From: Flavonifractor sp052065355
GTDB taxonomy: Bacteria; Bacillota; Clostridia; Oscillospirales; Oscillospiraceae
Direction: 5' to 3'
Length of the DNA: 64,000 bases
Assembly: GCF_052065355.1 (NCBI RefSeq)
Contig: NZ_JBQHUF010000012.1
Location: 1-64,000 of the forward strand
A model generated the notes under the pieces. It ran no database searches. It saw only the letters and a program-made list of their open reading frames with translations, and was not told where the DNA came from. The translations under genes and the position numbers were made by a program. This document shows positions 33,194 to 42,157 of this stretch, piece by piece (positions within the stretch are counted from its first letter, which is position 1; every line of letters starts with the position of its first letter).

Positions 33194-33330
33194 GCTGTCC
33201 GTCCTTTCTGAATAGAATTTGTCAGAGCCTGTCAAAAGATAAACAAAGACGGCGGATGGGCCCGTGCCCCCGCCGCGCCCCAGGACACCCTTGTACTGAG
33301 GCAAATCACAGTCATATGTTGAGTATATCC

Positions 33331-33359
33331 ATTATATCTGTACGCTAAAGTTTTTGCAA
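33331..33359 (-). promoter_or_regulatory. Promoter of the pyruvate carboxylase gene
   Basis: On the minus strand TTGCAA (33359-33354) and TATAAT (33336-33331) are 17 nt apart. The start would lie near 33324, leaving a ~130-nt leader with a GC-rich hairpin. Confidence 0.65.
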
Positions 33360-33417
33360 TCGTTTTTATTGAAAATTGCAAAACTCGGCAGGAAGCACAG
33401 GAAAGGAGCAGGGGCGC

Positions 33418-33446
33418 TTGCCCGAACATGGGAAATATGCTACACT
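33418..33446 (+). promoter_or_regulatory. Promoter of recG
   Basis: TTGCCC (33418-33423) and TACACT (33441-33446) with a 17-nt spacer, 24 nt before the GTG start of recG and divergent from the pyc promoter. Confidence 0.5.
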
Positions 33447-33469
33447 GATGCGGAAAGGGGGGAGACAGG

Positions 33470-35530
33470 GTGCCATTGAAGCTGACCACCAGCCTGCGGG
33501 AGCTGCCGGGAGTAGGTCCGGCCCGGGCCAAAAGCCTGGAAAAGCTGGGTTTGACCACAGTGGAGAGCCTGCTGGGCTACTATCCCAGAAGCTATGAGGA
33601 CCGCCGAAAAATGTCCACTGTGGATGCCGCGCCGGAGGGTATACCGGTATGCCTTACCCTGACGGTGGCGGAGGCCCCCCGTCTCTCCCGCATCCGCAAG
33701 GGGCTGGAGGTGGTAAAGGTGCGGATGGTGGATGACACCAACAACCTTACCGTCACCTTTTTCAACCAGAGCTATTTGAAAGATGCATTCCGGATCGGGG
33801 AGGTCTATGTCTGCTTCGGCAGAGTGGAAGGGCCTCCCAACCGGCGGCAAATGACCAATCCGGTGTGCGAGCGGGCGGACCGGGTCAAGTTTACCGGGCG
33901 CATCCTGCCGGTATATCCCCTGACCCACGGCATTTCCAACAATCTGCTGGCCGGACTGGCCCAGCGGTGTGTGGAGGACTGTGCCGGGCAGGTGCAGGAG
34001 CCGCTGCCTCACGACTTGCGGCAGGACCACGCTCTGTCTACGGCGGAATTTGCCTGCCGAAACATTCACTTTCCTGCCGACGAGACGGCCCTGGAGACCG
34101 CCCGGCGGCGTCTGATTTTTGAGGAGCTGTTTTTCCTCACCTGTGGTATGGCCCTGCTCCGTCACCGGCGGGACAAGGAGGCGGGGACAGCGTTCCGGAT
34201 TCCGCCTTCGGAGGAATTCTGCGGCCTGCTTCCCTTTGCGCTGACAGGCGCTCAGCGGCGGGTGATGGAGGAGATCGCCGCCGATTTATCCTCCGGTGTG
34301 CCCATGAACCGATTGGTGCAGGGCGACGTGGGCTCCGGCAAGACTATGCTGGCGGCCTATGGCGCCTGGGTGACGGCCCAAAACGGCCGCCAGTGCGCCC
34401 TAATGGCCCCCACCGAGCTGCTGGCCGAACAGCATTTCCGCTCCCTCAGCCCCCTGCTGGAGCGGGCCGGGCTGCACCTGGGATTGCTTACCGGCTCAGT
34501 AAAAGGAAAGGCCAGAAAAGAGCTGTACGCCGCCCTGGAGACGGGGGAGGTGAACCTGGTCATCGGCACCCACGCCCTGATCAGTGAAGGAGTGCACTTT
34601 GCTGACCTGGGTCTGGTGATCACCGACGAGCAGCACCGCTTCGGCGTGGCTCAGCGAGCCGCCCTGGCCGCCAAGGCCAAAACAGCTCCCCACGTACTGG
34701 TCATGTCAGCCACCCCGATTCCGCGTACGCTGTCTCTGGTGATCTATGGGGACCTGGACGTGTCGGTGGTGGACGAGCTGCCCCCCGGCCGCAGTCCGGT
34801 GGAGACCTACGTGGTGGGTGAGGATAAGCGTCAGCGGATGTATAACTTTGTCCGCAAACTGGTAGGGGAGGGCCGTCAGGCCTATATGGTCTGTCCTGCT
34901 GTGGAGGAGGACGAGGACCGGGAGGCCGATGTGAAGGCCGCCGTTGCCTATGCCCAGACTCTTCAGACGGAGGTGTTTCCCGATCTGCGGGTGGGCCTGG
35001 TCCACGGCAAGATGAAAAGCAGGGAAAAGGACGCTGTTATGACCGCCTTTGCCGCCGGAAATCTGGATGTGCTGGTGTCCACTACCGTCATTGAGGTAGG
35101 TGTGGACGTCCCCAACGCCGCCCTGATGGTGGTGGAAAACGCCGACCGCTTTGGCCTCAGCCAGCTCCATCAGCTCCGTGGCCGGGTAGGCCGTGGAAAG
35201 CATCAGTCCTACTGTGTGCTGGTCACTGCCACCCGCAATCCTGACAGCAGAGATAGGCTGCGAGTCTTGTCAAAGACCAATGACGGGTTTAAAATAGCGG
35301 AAGAAGATCTTCGCCTCCGTGGCCCCGGCGACTTTTTCGGTTCCCGGCAGCATGGTTTGCCCCAGCTGGCCATTGCCGACTTGGCGGGGGATATGCGGGT
35401 GCTGAAGGAGGCGCAGAACGCGGCGGAAGAGCTCCTGGCCTGTGACCCCGGACTGACGGCGCCAGAGCACGCTCTGCTGCTGGAGCGAGTGCGAAAGCTC
35501 TTTGCAGACCACGGAGATATGTTTAACTGA
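33470..35530 (+). CDS. recG: ATP-dependent DNA helicase RecG
   Basis: 686 residues from GTG at 33470 after GGGGGGAG, the usual length. An OB-fold wedge domain (about 1-200; LRELPGVGPARAKSLEKLGL) precedes the two helicase domains with Walker A QGDVGSGKT, DEQHRFGV (motif II as DEQH), SATPIPRTLSL and the C-terminal QLRGRVGRG. It remodels stalled forks and recombination intermediates. It is followed 18 nt later by a small Cys-rich gene. Confidence 0.97.
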   Translation: MPLKLTTSLRELPGVGPARAKSLEKLGLTTVESLLGYYPRSYEDRRKMSTVDAAPEGIPVCLTLTVAEAPRLSRIRKGLEVVKVRMVDDTNNLTVTFFNQSYLKDAFRIGEVYVCFGRVEGPPNRRQMTNPVCERADRVKFTGRILPVYPLTHGISNNLLAGLAQRCVEDCAGQVQEPLPHDLRQDHALSTAEFACRNIHFPADETALETARRRLIFEELFFLTCGMALLRHRRDKEAGTAFRIPPSEEFCGLLPFALTGAQRRVMEEIAADLSSGVPMNRLVQGDVGSGKTMLAAYGAWVTAQNGRQCALMAPTELLAEQHFRSLSPLLERAGLHLGLLTGSVKGKARKELYAALETGEVNLVIGTHALISEGVHFADLGLVITDEQHRFGVAQRAALAAKAKTAPHVLVMSATPIPRTLSLVIYGDLDVSVVDELPPGRSPVETYVVGEDKRQRMYNFVRKLVGEGRQAYMVCPAVEEDEDREADVKAAVAYAQTLQTEVFPDLRVGLVHGKMKSREKDAVMTAFAAGNLDVLVSTTVIEVGVDVPNAALMVVENADRFGLSQLHQLRGRVGRGKHQSYCVLVTATRNPDSRDRLRVLSKTNDGFKIAEEDLRLRGPGDFFGSRQHGLPQLAIADLAGDMRVLKEAQNAAEELLACDPGLTAPEHALLLERVRKLFADHGDMFN

Positions 35531-35548
35531 AAAGGAATGAGAGAGAAT

Positions 35549-35938
35549 ATGAACAGAATGGAAGAGACCAAGGCCCTGCGGGCCCGGACGGATGTCCACT
35601 ATAACTGCTGCCAGTCGGTACTGGTGCCCTTCTGCCGGGAATGCGGCCTGACAGAAGAGGAGGCCTACAAGCTGGGCGCTCACTTTGGAATGGGTATGAA
35701 GCACGCTTCCACCTGTGGGGCGGTGACCTCCGCTCTGATGGTGCTTGGCATGGCCGGTCGGGGCAATGAAGCCGCTCTGGAGCTGCTCAGCCAGTTCCGC
35801 AGCAAAAACCAGGCTCTGGACTGTGCGAAGCTGCTTGCCCTGGCCAAAGAGCGGGGAGAGGAGCGCAAGCCCCACTGCGACCGGATGGTGTATGATGCGG
35901 TGGAGATGCTGGAGGAACTGCTGGCAGAGCAGGCATAA
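35549..35938 (+). CDS. C_GCAxxG_C_C family redox protein
   Basis: 129 residues from ATG at 35549 (ATG at 35537 and 35558 also in frame). It has the spaced cysteines of the C_GCAxxG_C_C family: NCCQSVLVPFCRECG near the start, STCGAVTSALMVLGM in the middle, and later DCAK and HC. Members are thought to bind metal or take part in redox; exact role unknown. It is probably co-transcribed with recG and ends at a strong bidirectional terminator. Confidence 0.85.
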   Translation: MNRMEETKALRARTDVHYNCCQSVLVPFCRECGLTEEEAYKLGAHFGMGMKHASTCGAVTSALMVLGMAGRGNEAALELLSQFRSKNQALDCAKLLALAKERGEERKPHCDRMVYDAVEMLEELLAEQA

Positions 35939-35942
35939 TGTG

Positions 35943-35989
35943 AAAAAACAGGGTCCCTCGTGCTGCTGCATGAGGGACCCTGTTTTTTT
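35943..35989. terminator. Bidirectional terminator
   Basis: AAAAAACAGGGTCCCTC and GAGGGACCCTGTTTTTTT form a 17-bp stem with a 12-nt loop between convergent genes. The A and T runs serve both directions. Confidence 0.92.
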
Positions 35990-35994
35990 AAAAA

Positions 35995-37395
35995 TCATCT
36001 CCGGCGCCGGGAGCCGGTGTAACGGCTGCGCCGTCCACCGCCATAAGAGGAGCCATAACGGCCCCGGCGGCCACGGAAGAACAGCCGACGCAGGATCAGG
36101 AAGGCGACAAGGACCAGAATGACCACCAGCAGGATTTTCACCCACAGCTGGTCAAAGAACTTCTGCAGCCTGTCCAGCCGGTAGAGCCAGGGGTCGCGCT
36201 CCACGCTGATGCTGGCCACCAGGGGCAGAGTGCCGTATACCTTGCCGTTAAAGGAGACCGAGATAGTGCCCAGCTGCTGGCCCTTCTCCACAGGAGCCTC
36301 CACACTATTGGCGTTGAGGGTGTAATCATATTCGAAGTTCTCTGCGGAAATGTCCTTGGGAAGCAGAGCGGTTACCTCACCCTGAGGTTCCAGGGTGACA
36401 TAGTTGGTGTTTTTGCCCAAGGTAACTTCAACCTCCGGGATGTCACGCTTGGTGTCATCCAGCATGGTCTGGGTGGAAAAGTTATTGAAACCCCAATCGA
36501 ACAGACGAATAGTCTCGCTGAAGTAGGTGAAGCCCTCGCTGCCGGTGGTGCCCGGTACGCGCTCGCAGCCCATAACCACCGACATCAGGTTGCGGTCCTC
36601 CTTGGTGGCAGCAGCAGACAGACAATAGCCAGCCTCCGGAGTGTGGCCGGTCTTGACGCCGGTGGCGTACTGGTACAGATAGCCCCGGGTGTTCCAGTTG
36701 GAGATCAGAGCGTTGGTGGAGCGGACGAGGCGCTCCTCCGGGTGCATATTGGTGGCAGGCATGGTGTAGTTGAGAGAGGAGACAATGGTGCGGAAGGTCT
36801 CGTACTTCATGGCCTCCTTGCTCATCAAGTACACATCATAGGCGGTGGTGTAGTGATTGTCGTCGTGATAGCCGTGGGTGTTGGCAAAGTGGGTGCCCGT
36901 CATGCCCAGCTCGGCCGCCCGCTGGTTCATCAGCTCCACAAAACTGTTGATGTCTCCGCTCACCGCCTCCGCCATGACGTTGCAGGCTTCGTTGGCCGAG
37001 GGGATAAGGGCGGCATACAGCAGATCGATAATGCGGATCTCCTCTCCCACCTTGATGTCGGCAGTAGAGGCGTTGTCCCCGATGCCGGTGTGGATGGCCT
37101 GGCTGGCGGTGACAGTCTGCTCCAGAGTCAGTTCTCCCCGCTCTACCGCTTCCAGAGTGAGCAGGCAGGTCATCACCTTGGTGATGGAGGCGGGGTACAT
37201 CTTTTCGTGGGCGTTGAGCTCATACAGGATCTCATCGGTGTCCGGGTCCACCAGAATAGCGGCCTTGGCATCCACGGTCATGCCATCCAGAATGGCGCTG
37301 CCGCTGCTTCCCTCCGCGGCGGAGGCAAAGGGTGCGGCCAGAGAGAGCGCCAGAATCAGGGCCATAAAGAGAGAGAGCAGTCTTGATTTTTTCAT
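35995..37395 (-). CDS. D-alanyl-D-alanine carboxypeptidase (DacA/DacF type)
   Basis: 466 residues from ATG at 37395, 6 nt after GGAG. Signal peptide at about 1-26. Catalytic motifs: YPASITK (Ser70, Lys73), SANEACN (SxN) and VKTGHTP (KTG). A penicillin-binding C-terminal beta domain (about 300-400) and a membrane helix (about 415-435) follow, then a very Arg/Gly/Ser-rich tail (RRGRYGSSYGGGRRSRYTGS). It trims peptidoglycan pentapeptides at the outer membrane face. The basic tail after the anchor, facing the cytoplasm, is unusual. Confidence 0.93.
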   Translation of the reverse strand: MKKSRLLSLFMALILALSLAAPFASAAEGSSGSAILDGMTVDAKAAILVDPDTDEILYELNAHEKMYPASITKVMTCLLTLEAVERGELTLEQTVTASQAIHTGIGDNASTADIKVGEEIRIIDLLYAALIPSANEACNVMAEAVSGDINSFVELMNQRAAELGMTGTHFANTHGYHDDNHYTTAYDVYLMSKEAMKYETFRTIVSSLNYTMPATNMHPEERLVRSTNALISNWNTRGYLYQYATGVKTGHTPEAGYCLSAAATKEDRNLMSVVMGCERVPGTTGSEGFTYFSETIRLFDWGFNNFSTQTMLDDTKRDIPEVEVTLGKNTNYVTLEPQGEVTALLPKDISAENFEYDYTLNANSVEAPVEKGQQLGTISVSFNGKVYGTLPLVASISVERDPWLYRLDRLQKFFDQLWVKILLVVILVLVAFLILRRLFFRGRRGRYGSSYGGGRRSRYTGSRRRR

Positions 37396-37489
37396 AGGAA
37401 ACTCCATTTATGTATGTTATAATATGATTATCTAATTCATTATAGCAGACCCCGGACTGGGACGCAACGGGGAAGGCGGTTACAAATTC

Positions 37490-37912
37490 ATGAAGATTTC
37501 AAAGCTGGAATTTATATCTATACTTCTGGCCGCGGTCTTTTTGGCGTTCACCGGCGGCTGGTTTCTCAGGGGGGCTTCCCAGCCCCAGCCGGTGCTGGTG
37601 GAGACAGAACGGCAGCTGGTTCAGGAGAGTCCTGTTGTTCTGATGCCTGCGCCCTCAGCTTCCGTGATGCCCACGGTTTCCGCGGCGCCTTCGGCTTCCA
37701 CGGCTGCTGCGGAGCCGGGAAAGGTAGACCTGAATACCGCTACGGCGGAGGAGCTGATGACTCTGCCGGGGATTGGGGAGAAGCGGGCGGAGGCCATCAT
37801 TGCCTATCGGGAGGCTAACGGCCCCTTCCGCATTCCCGAAGAGCTGACAGAGGTGGACGGCATCGGAGAGGGGATCCTGGCAGGCTTGATTGACCAGGTC
37901 ACAGTTTCATAA
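37490..37912 (+). CDS. ComEA-like helix-hairpin-helix DNA-binding protein
   Basis: 140 residues. An N-terminal membrane helix (about 7-24), a Pro/Ala/Ser-rich linker, and a C-terminal ComEA repeat (KVDLNTATAEELMTLPGIGE ... AYREANGPFRIPEELTEVDG) with the helix-hairpin-helix. ComEA binds incoming DNA at the cell surface during transformation. No other com genes are in the window, so natural competence cannot be concluded. It is followed 14 nt later by the response regulator. Confidence 0.9.
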   Translation: MKISKLEFISILLAAVFLAFTGGWFLRGASQPQPVLVETERQLVQESPVVLMPAPSASVMPTVSAAPSASTAAAEPGKVDLNTATAEELMTLPGIGEKRAEAIIAYREANGPFRIPEELTEVDGIGEGILAGLIDQVTVS

Positions 37913-37926
37913 AAGGAGGATACGCC

Positions 37927-38613
37927 TTGAAAATATTGGTGGTAGACGACGAAAAAGTACTGGTAAAGGGCATCAAGTTCAACCTGGAGAGCGAGGGCTA
38001 CCAGGTGGAAGCTGGGTATGATGGGGAGCAGGCGGTGGAGCTGGCCCGGAACGGCGGCTTTGATCTCATCATCCTGGACCTGATGATGCCCAAGATCGAC
38101 GGGCTTCAGGCCTGCATGCGCATCCGGGAGTTTTCCAACGTGCCCATCATCATGCTCACCGCCCGCAGTGAGGATGCCGACAAGATCATCGGCTTTGAGT
38201 GCGGGGCGGACGACTATATCACAAAGCCTTTCAACATCCTGGAGCTGAAGGCCCGGGTGCGGGCGCTGCTCCGCCGGGCGGGGATGGCGGCTCAGCAGAC
38301 CGCCACGGTCAGCAAGCTGGCTATGGGCCATATCGTACTGGATCCGGACGCCAGGGCTGCATGGAAGGACGGCAAGAGTGTGGACCTGACTGCCAAGGAA
38401 TTTGATCTGATGGAACTGCTCATGCGCAATCCCGGGCGGGTGTACAGCCGCGAGAACCTGCTCAATGTGGTGTGGGGCTATGAATATGCCGGGGATTACC
38501 GGACGGTGGACGTTCATGTCCGCCGCCTGCGGGAGAAGCTGGAGCTGGACCCTGCCAATCCCCAGTATATCCTCACCAAGTGGGGCGTGGGCTACTATCT
38601 GAAAAATGGCTGA
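37927..38613 (+). CDS. OmpR/PhoB-type response regulator
   Basis: 228 residues, starting at TTG (37927) after AAAGGAGG. The receiver domain has acidic residues in KILVVDDEKV and phospho-acceptor Asp51 in ILDLMMPK, with MLTARSE and KPFN. The C-terminal winged helix contains SRENLLNVVWGYEYAGDYRT. It overlaps the sensor kinase gene by 8 bp, so they form a pair that probably controls cell-envelope genes. Confidence 0.95.
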   Translation: MKILVVDDEKVLVKGIKFNLESEGYQVEAGYDGEQAVELARNGGFDLIILDLMMPKIDGLQACMRIREFSNVPIIMLTARSEDADKIIGFECGADDYITKPFNILELKARVRALLRRAGMAAQQTATVSKLAMGHIVLDPDARAAWKDGKSVDLTAKEFDLMELLMRNPGRVYSRENLLNVVWGYEYAGDYRTVDVHVRRLREKLELDPANPQYILTKWGVGYYLKNG

Positions 38614-40069
38614 GCGGGAAGTGCGGAGCCGCCGGGTGCCTTTCTGGCGTTCTCTTCAAACGAAATATGCCCTGACCTATGTGGTGATCGTGGCGGCGGT
38701 GGTGGTGCTGCTGAACACCTACCCGGTGCTGGTGTCCCAGAACCTGGCCTACCGCTCCAAGCAGACCTCTATGCAGAATCAGGCCTCAGTGCTGGCCTCG
38801 GCCCTGGCTACCGGTCCGGAGCCGCTGACGGCGGAGAGTGCCACCCGGACGGTGAGCCTGCTGCTTAACAGCCTGGGTGTGAGTCGGGTAGTGGTCATCG
38901 ACCCCACCGGGCGGGTGCTTTGCGATATCCAGGAGGGGACCCAGCGCACCGATACCACCGGACAGTACGCCCTGTTTTGGGAAGCGGTGACCGCATTAAA
39001 GGGCAACAATGTGTTCCGGGGCGACTATTCCGACGGTGTCTTTTACAGCTGGGCGGCGGTGCCTGTCACATACCGCTCCATGACCCAGGGAGCGGTTTAT
39101 CTCTACGAATACGACGCCGAGCAAGGCGCCATGCTCCGGGGCATCCAGAACAACCTGCGTACCATCTCCATCATCATCGCGCTGGTGACCCTGGTGATGG
39201 GCGTGGTGTTTTCCAAGGCTTTGACCCGGCGGATCGCCCAGCTGCTCAGCGCCATCCACACTGTGCGGGAAGGCGAGTACAGCCACCGGGTGGACATGCG
39301 GGGTGGCGACGAGCTCAGCCGGCTGGCCGATGAGTTCAACGAACTCACCGGCCGGCTCCAGACCACCGAGGAGGTCCGTCGGCGATTTGTGTCCGACGCA
39401 TCTCACGAGCTGAAGACACCCCTGGCCTCTATCCGGCTGCTGACCGACTCCATTCTGCAGGCCGACCACATGGATGTGGATACTGCCCGGGAGTTTTTGA
39501 CCGACATTGGAGAGGAGGCCGAGCGGCTCACCCGTATCACCGAGAAGCTGCTCACCCTCACCAGGCTGGATACCGCCCACGAGATCCAGACTGTGCCGGT
39601 GGATGTGGGAGCTGTGGTGCGCCGGGTGGAGCATATGTTGATCCCCCTGGCGCGGGCGGCGGAGGTGAAGCTGGAGCTGAACCTCCAGGAGGGCTGTATC
39701 ATCCGGGCTACTGAGGACGATCTGTATCAGGTGGCCTTCAACCTGATGGAAAATGCCATCAAATATAATCTGCCCGGCGGTACGGTGACCGTTACCTTGT
39801 TCCTGGAGGGAGACGCGGTGTGTATGCGGGTGGAGGATACCGGCGTAGGCATCCCGGAGGCCGACCTGCCCAAGATTTTTGATCGCTTCTACCGGGTGGA
39901 TAAAGCCCGTTCTCGGGCCGCTGGCGGCACCGGACTGGGCCTGTCTATTGTCCGGGACACGGTGCGCCAGCATGGCGGCACCATCACCGCCCGGCGGCGG
40001 GAGCCGGAGGGTACCTGCTTTGAGGTGCGCTTTGCTCGCTGGCGGGAGAAGGGGGGAAATCGGCCATGA
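38606..40069 (+). CDS. Sensor histidine kinase
   Basis: 487 residues. Two membrane helices (about 20-40 and 180-205) frame an extracellular sensor with a single PAS-like part, then HAMP (about 206-260), dimerisation domain with phosphorylated His in DASHELKTPLASIR, and ATPase with NLMENAIKYN, DTGVGIPEADLP and GTGLGLSI. It pairs with the response regulator just before it. The signal is unknown. It overlaps the next lipoprotein gene by 4 bp, so that protein may feed the sensor. Confidence 0.95.
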   Translation: MAEREVRSRRVPFWRSLQTKYALTYVVIVAAVVVLLNTYPVLVSQNLAYRSKQTSMQNQASVLASALATGPEPLTAESATRTVSLLLNSLGVSRVVVIDPTGRVLCDIQEGTQRTDTTGQYALFWEAVTALKGNNVFRGDYSDGVFYSWAAVPVTYRSMTQGAVYLYEYDAEQGAMLRGIQNNLRTISIIIALVTLVMGVVFSKALTRRIAQLLSAIHTVREGEYSHRVDMRGGDELSRLADEFNELTGRLQTTEEVRRRFVSDASHELKTPLASIRLLTDSILQADHMDVDTAREFLTDIGEEAERLTRITEKLLTLTRLDTAHEIQTVPVDVGAVVRRVEHMLIPLARAAEVKLELNLQEGCIIRATEDDLYQVAFNLMENAIKYNLPGGTVTVTLFLEGDAVCMRVEDTGVGIPEADLPKIFDRFYRVDKARSRAAGGTGLGLSIVRDTVRQHGGTITARRREPEGTCFEVRFARWREKGGNRP

Positions 40070-40596
40070 GGCGACGGCTCCAGACTTTAGCGCTGGCCGG
40101 AGCGCTTCTGGTTCTGTGCGGCTGTTCCGGGAACTCCCAGGAGGGAACAGAAGCAGGAGATTACCTGATCTATTATTCCGCACTGGAGGACCGGTACGCT
40201 GCCATGGCGGTTGGATATGAGAGCCTGGAGCTCCCGGAGGATGCCCAGGTGGTATCTGCCCTGCTGGAGGCGGTCTTTCAGGGTCCCGATTCCCAGGAAT
40301 TGACCTCGCCTTTTCCTGATGGCGTGCGGCTGCTGAGCTGGGAGCTGAAGGACGGCTGCCTGCACCTGGACCTGTCAGAGCAGTACGGCAGCCTGACGGG
40401 GATCGATCTGACAGTGGCTGATGCCTGCCTCACCCTGACCCTCTGCCAGGCGGAGGGCGTGGAGTCGGTCTATATTACGGTGGAAGGGAACGAGATTCCC
40501 TACCGTCCCATCCAGCAGCTTACGCGGGAGGATGTGCTTCTCTCCACCGGGCAGGAATCCCCGCCGCCCGCCACAACCTCCGCGCCCGTGAGCTGA
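40066..40596 (+). CDS. GerMN-domain lipoprotein
   Basis: 176 residues. A lipoprotein signal peptide ends at the lipobox LCGCSG. The rest is a GerMN/sporulation-spore-germination fold (VVSALLEAVFQGPDSQELTS, GIDLTVADACLTLTLCQAEG, GVESVYITVEGNEIPY). It sits in the two-component operon, like the lipoproteins that pair with sensors such as LpqB/MtrB. It may tune the kinase. Stop at 40596; no terminator seen. Confidence 0.87.
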   Translation: MRRRLQTLALAGALLVLCGCSGNSQEGTEAGDYLIYYSALEDRYAAMAVGYESLELPEDAQVVSALLEAVFQGPDSQELTSPFPDGVRLLSWELKDGCLHLDLSEQYGSLTGIDLTVADACLTLTLCQAEGVESVYITVEGNEIPYRPIQQLTREDVLLSTGQESPPPATTSAPVS

Positions 40597-40624
40597 AATA
40601 AATGAAAACAGGGAGGGAACTAGT

Positions 40625-41169
40625 ATGAAATATTTCTGAAAATGCAGCGCTTTGGTATTTTCTGGTGCACTTTTGTTCAGTGCCCTGGTCTGTCCGTCTG
40701 CCCAGGCAGCGGACAGTGAAATTGATTGTATCCCGGTTGACATTGGATATGATGCAGAAGAAGGTAAAGATGATATTAGTTTAGTATTACTACCAAACCA
40801 TTTTTTACAGAAAACAGCGCCTTACCTGAAGTTATAGTGCATGAATGGGTCAAAGTGGACTCATCTGCGTATGTATACCCACATATCGCATACTTGAATT
40901 ATATCAATCAATGGGGAGAATGTCTGTTCCCCTCCGACGGTTGCCTGTCAATGGGCACCTTTTCTGAGGGCCTGGCCCATGTGAGGACAGAGAAACCTCT
41001 CGGTTATGTAGATCAAACTGGTGCTCTTGTGATGCCCCTTCCCTCTGGAATTAGCGGCACAGAATTTCATGATGGCGTTGCTCTTATCTATAGTGATGAA
41101 GGAAACCTACTAAAAATGATTGACATGGAGTCTTTCTTGATGATGTGTTGCCACTTGCAAATAAGGTAA
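40625..41169 (+). pseudogene. Decayed secreted protein with WG-repeat-like part
   Basis: ATG at 40625 follows AGGGAGG, but codon five is TGA (40637-40639). Reading on gives a signal peptide (ALVFSGALLFSALVCPSAQA) and an acidic start of a mature protein up to 40837. A frame change then leads to YINQWGECLFPSDG and GYVDQTGALVMPLPSG, short WG/KWG-repeat-like segments, ending at 41169. One in-frame stop and one shift make it non-functional unless the stop is read through. Confidence 0.7.
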
Positions 41170-41217
41170 AATCTCTTACAAGCGATATTACATTGCCAAC
41201 AACATAGGTGATGAATT

Positions 41218-41685
41218 ATGCATAAAGCGGGAAGAATATATATGAGTGTGGTTTTATTAGAAGCAATAATTCTTTTTATAAACTGCATTTCTTCCATTAT
41301 ATGGTTATGGTGCCGTGAAGCTAAGCAGAATATTGTATGGATGATAGTTTTGACTTTTGTAATATCGTGCATTCTGATCCCCATTGAGTCAGCTGTTTTC
41401 CACTTCTGTAAAGTAAAAGTGCATAATGCTAAGTCGAAAAGATTGATTCAAACTGATATTGCACAAATTATTCTTCCCAAACTGCCTTATATTTTTGGCG
41501 CTCTTTGGTTAATTTATTTTATATCCTTTCGGATTATAGCTGGAAGATACAACTGGCATCAAGGCAGCGATGAATCTATGTACAATCTTCGGCCCGGAAG
41601 CATAATAATTTTTTTATCGCTACTTGGTGTAGAGATTCCAAATCAAATCATTCGCTTAAAAAGCAAGCAGAATGGAGGAAGGTAA
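41218..41685 (+). CDS. Small multi-pass membrane protein, unknown
   Basis: 155 residues, with ATG at 41218 or 41242. Three to four hydrophobic helices are visible (about 9-30, 40-60, 95-115, 130-145). AT-rich codon use differs from the surrounding genes, which suggests recent acquisition. It lies between two pseudogenes and may itself be decaying. No family recognised. Confidence 0.55.
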   Translation: MHKAGRIYMSVVLLEAIILFINCISSIIWLWCREAKQNIVWMIVLTFVISCILIPIESAVFHFCKVKVHNAKSKRLIQTDIAQIILPKLPYIFGALWLIYFISFRIIAGRYNWHQGSDESMYNLRPGSIIIFLSLLGVEIPNQIIRLKSKQNGGR

Positions 41686-41761
41686 AATAGATTTTAGCCT
41701 TGCTGCCTACTCATAACGAGTGGCTGGCACGGGTATTTTTTACTATACAATTTTTCCTACT

Positions 41762-42062
41762 ACGTCTGTGATCCAGACCATCAACGCCAAGGGTAATGTG
41801 GCAGCCTTCGAGTATGACCTAATGGGCAATCTTACCAAAGTCACGCTCCACCGGGCAGATGGTACTCACGGAAAACGGCAGCCTGGCGGGCTATGACGAT
41901 GCCGGTCGGGTGTCCGAATGGGCCAGAGAGGCCATGGCGGCGTTGAACGCCGACGGAATCCTCCGGGGCACCTCTGATACTACCCTGTCGCCCAAAGACA
42001 CCACCACGGTGGAGCAGGGCATCCTCCTGGCCCTCCGGGCTTATCAGAAGTTTATGGCCTGA
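41762..42062 (+). pseudogene. Remnant of an RHS/YD-repeat and SLH surface protein
   Basis: From 41762 the frame gives INAKGNVAAFEYDLMGNLTK, a YD (RHS) repeat, and stops at 41896. In a different frame from about 41859 to 42062 comes GYDDAGRVSEWAREAMAALN followed by GILRGTSDTTLSPKDTTTVE, an SLH repeat. The two parts are joined by a frameshift and lack a start. They are the leftover 3' end of a large cell-wall protein. Confidence 0.75.
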
Positions 42063-42083
42063 GGAAATCGGGAGCGCCTGCCC

Positions 42084-42113
42084 TTGACAAGTTCCCGGGA
42101 CCGGGTGTAACAT
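42084..42113 (+). promoter_or_regulatory. Promoter of the metY-like gene
   Basis: TTGACA (42084-42089) and TAACAT (42108-42113) with an 18-nt spacer that includes the imperfect palindrome CCCGGGACCGGG. No SAM or T-box leader is visible in the short space before the start. Confidence 0.55.
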
Positions 42114-42157
42114 ACTTCATTATGGCAAAGTAACGAGCAGAAAGGAAGAACCCGCCC

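Noticed and set aside
30287..33211. A 974-codon open frame opposite the pyruvate carboxylase gene
   Set aside because: It is an antisense shadow produced by GC-rich codon use; it has no ribosome binding site or family-like sequence, whereas the minus-strand frame encodes all domains of pyruvate carboxylase.
37490..37912. A natural-competence locus
   Set aside because: Only a ComEA-like gene is present; no comEC, comF or pilus genes are in the window.
41762..41896. RHS polymorphic toxin
   Set aside because: Only one YD repeat remains, broken by a stop and a frame change; no toxin tip or immunity gene is present.
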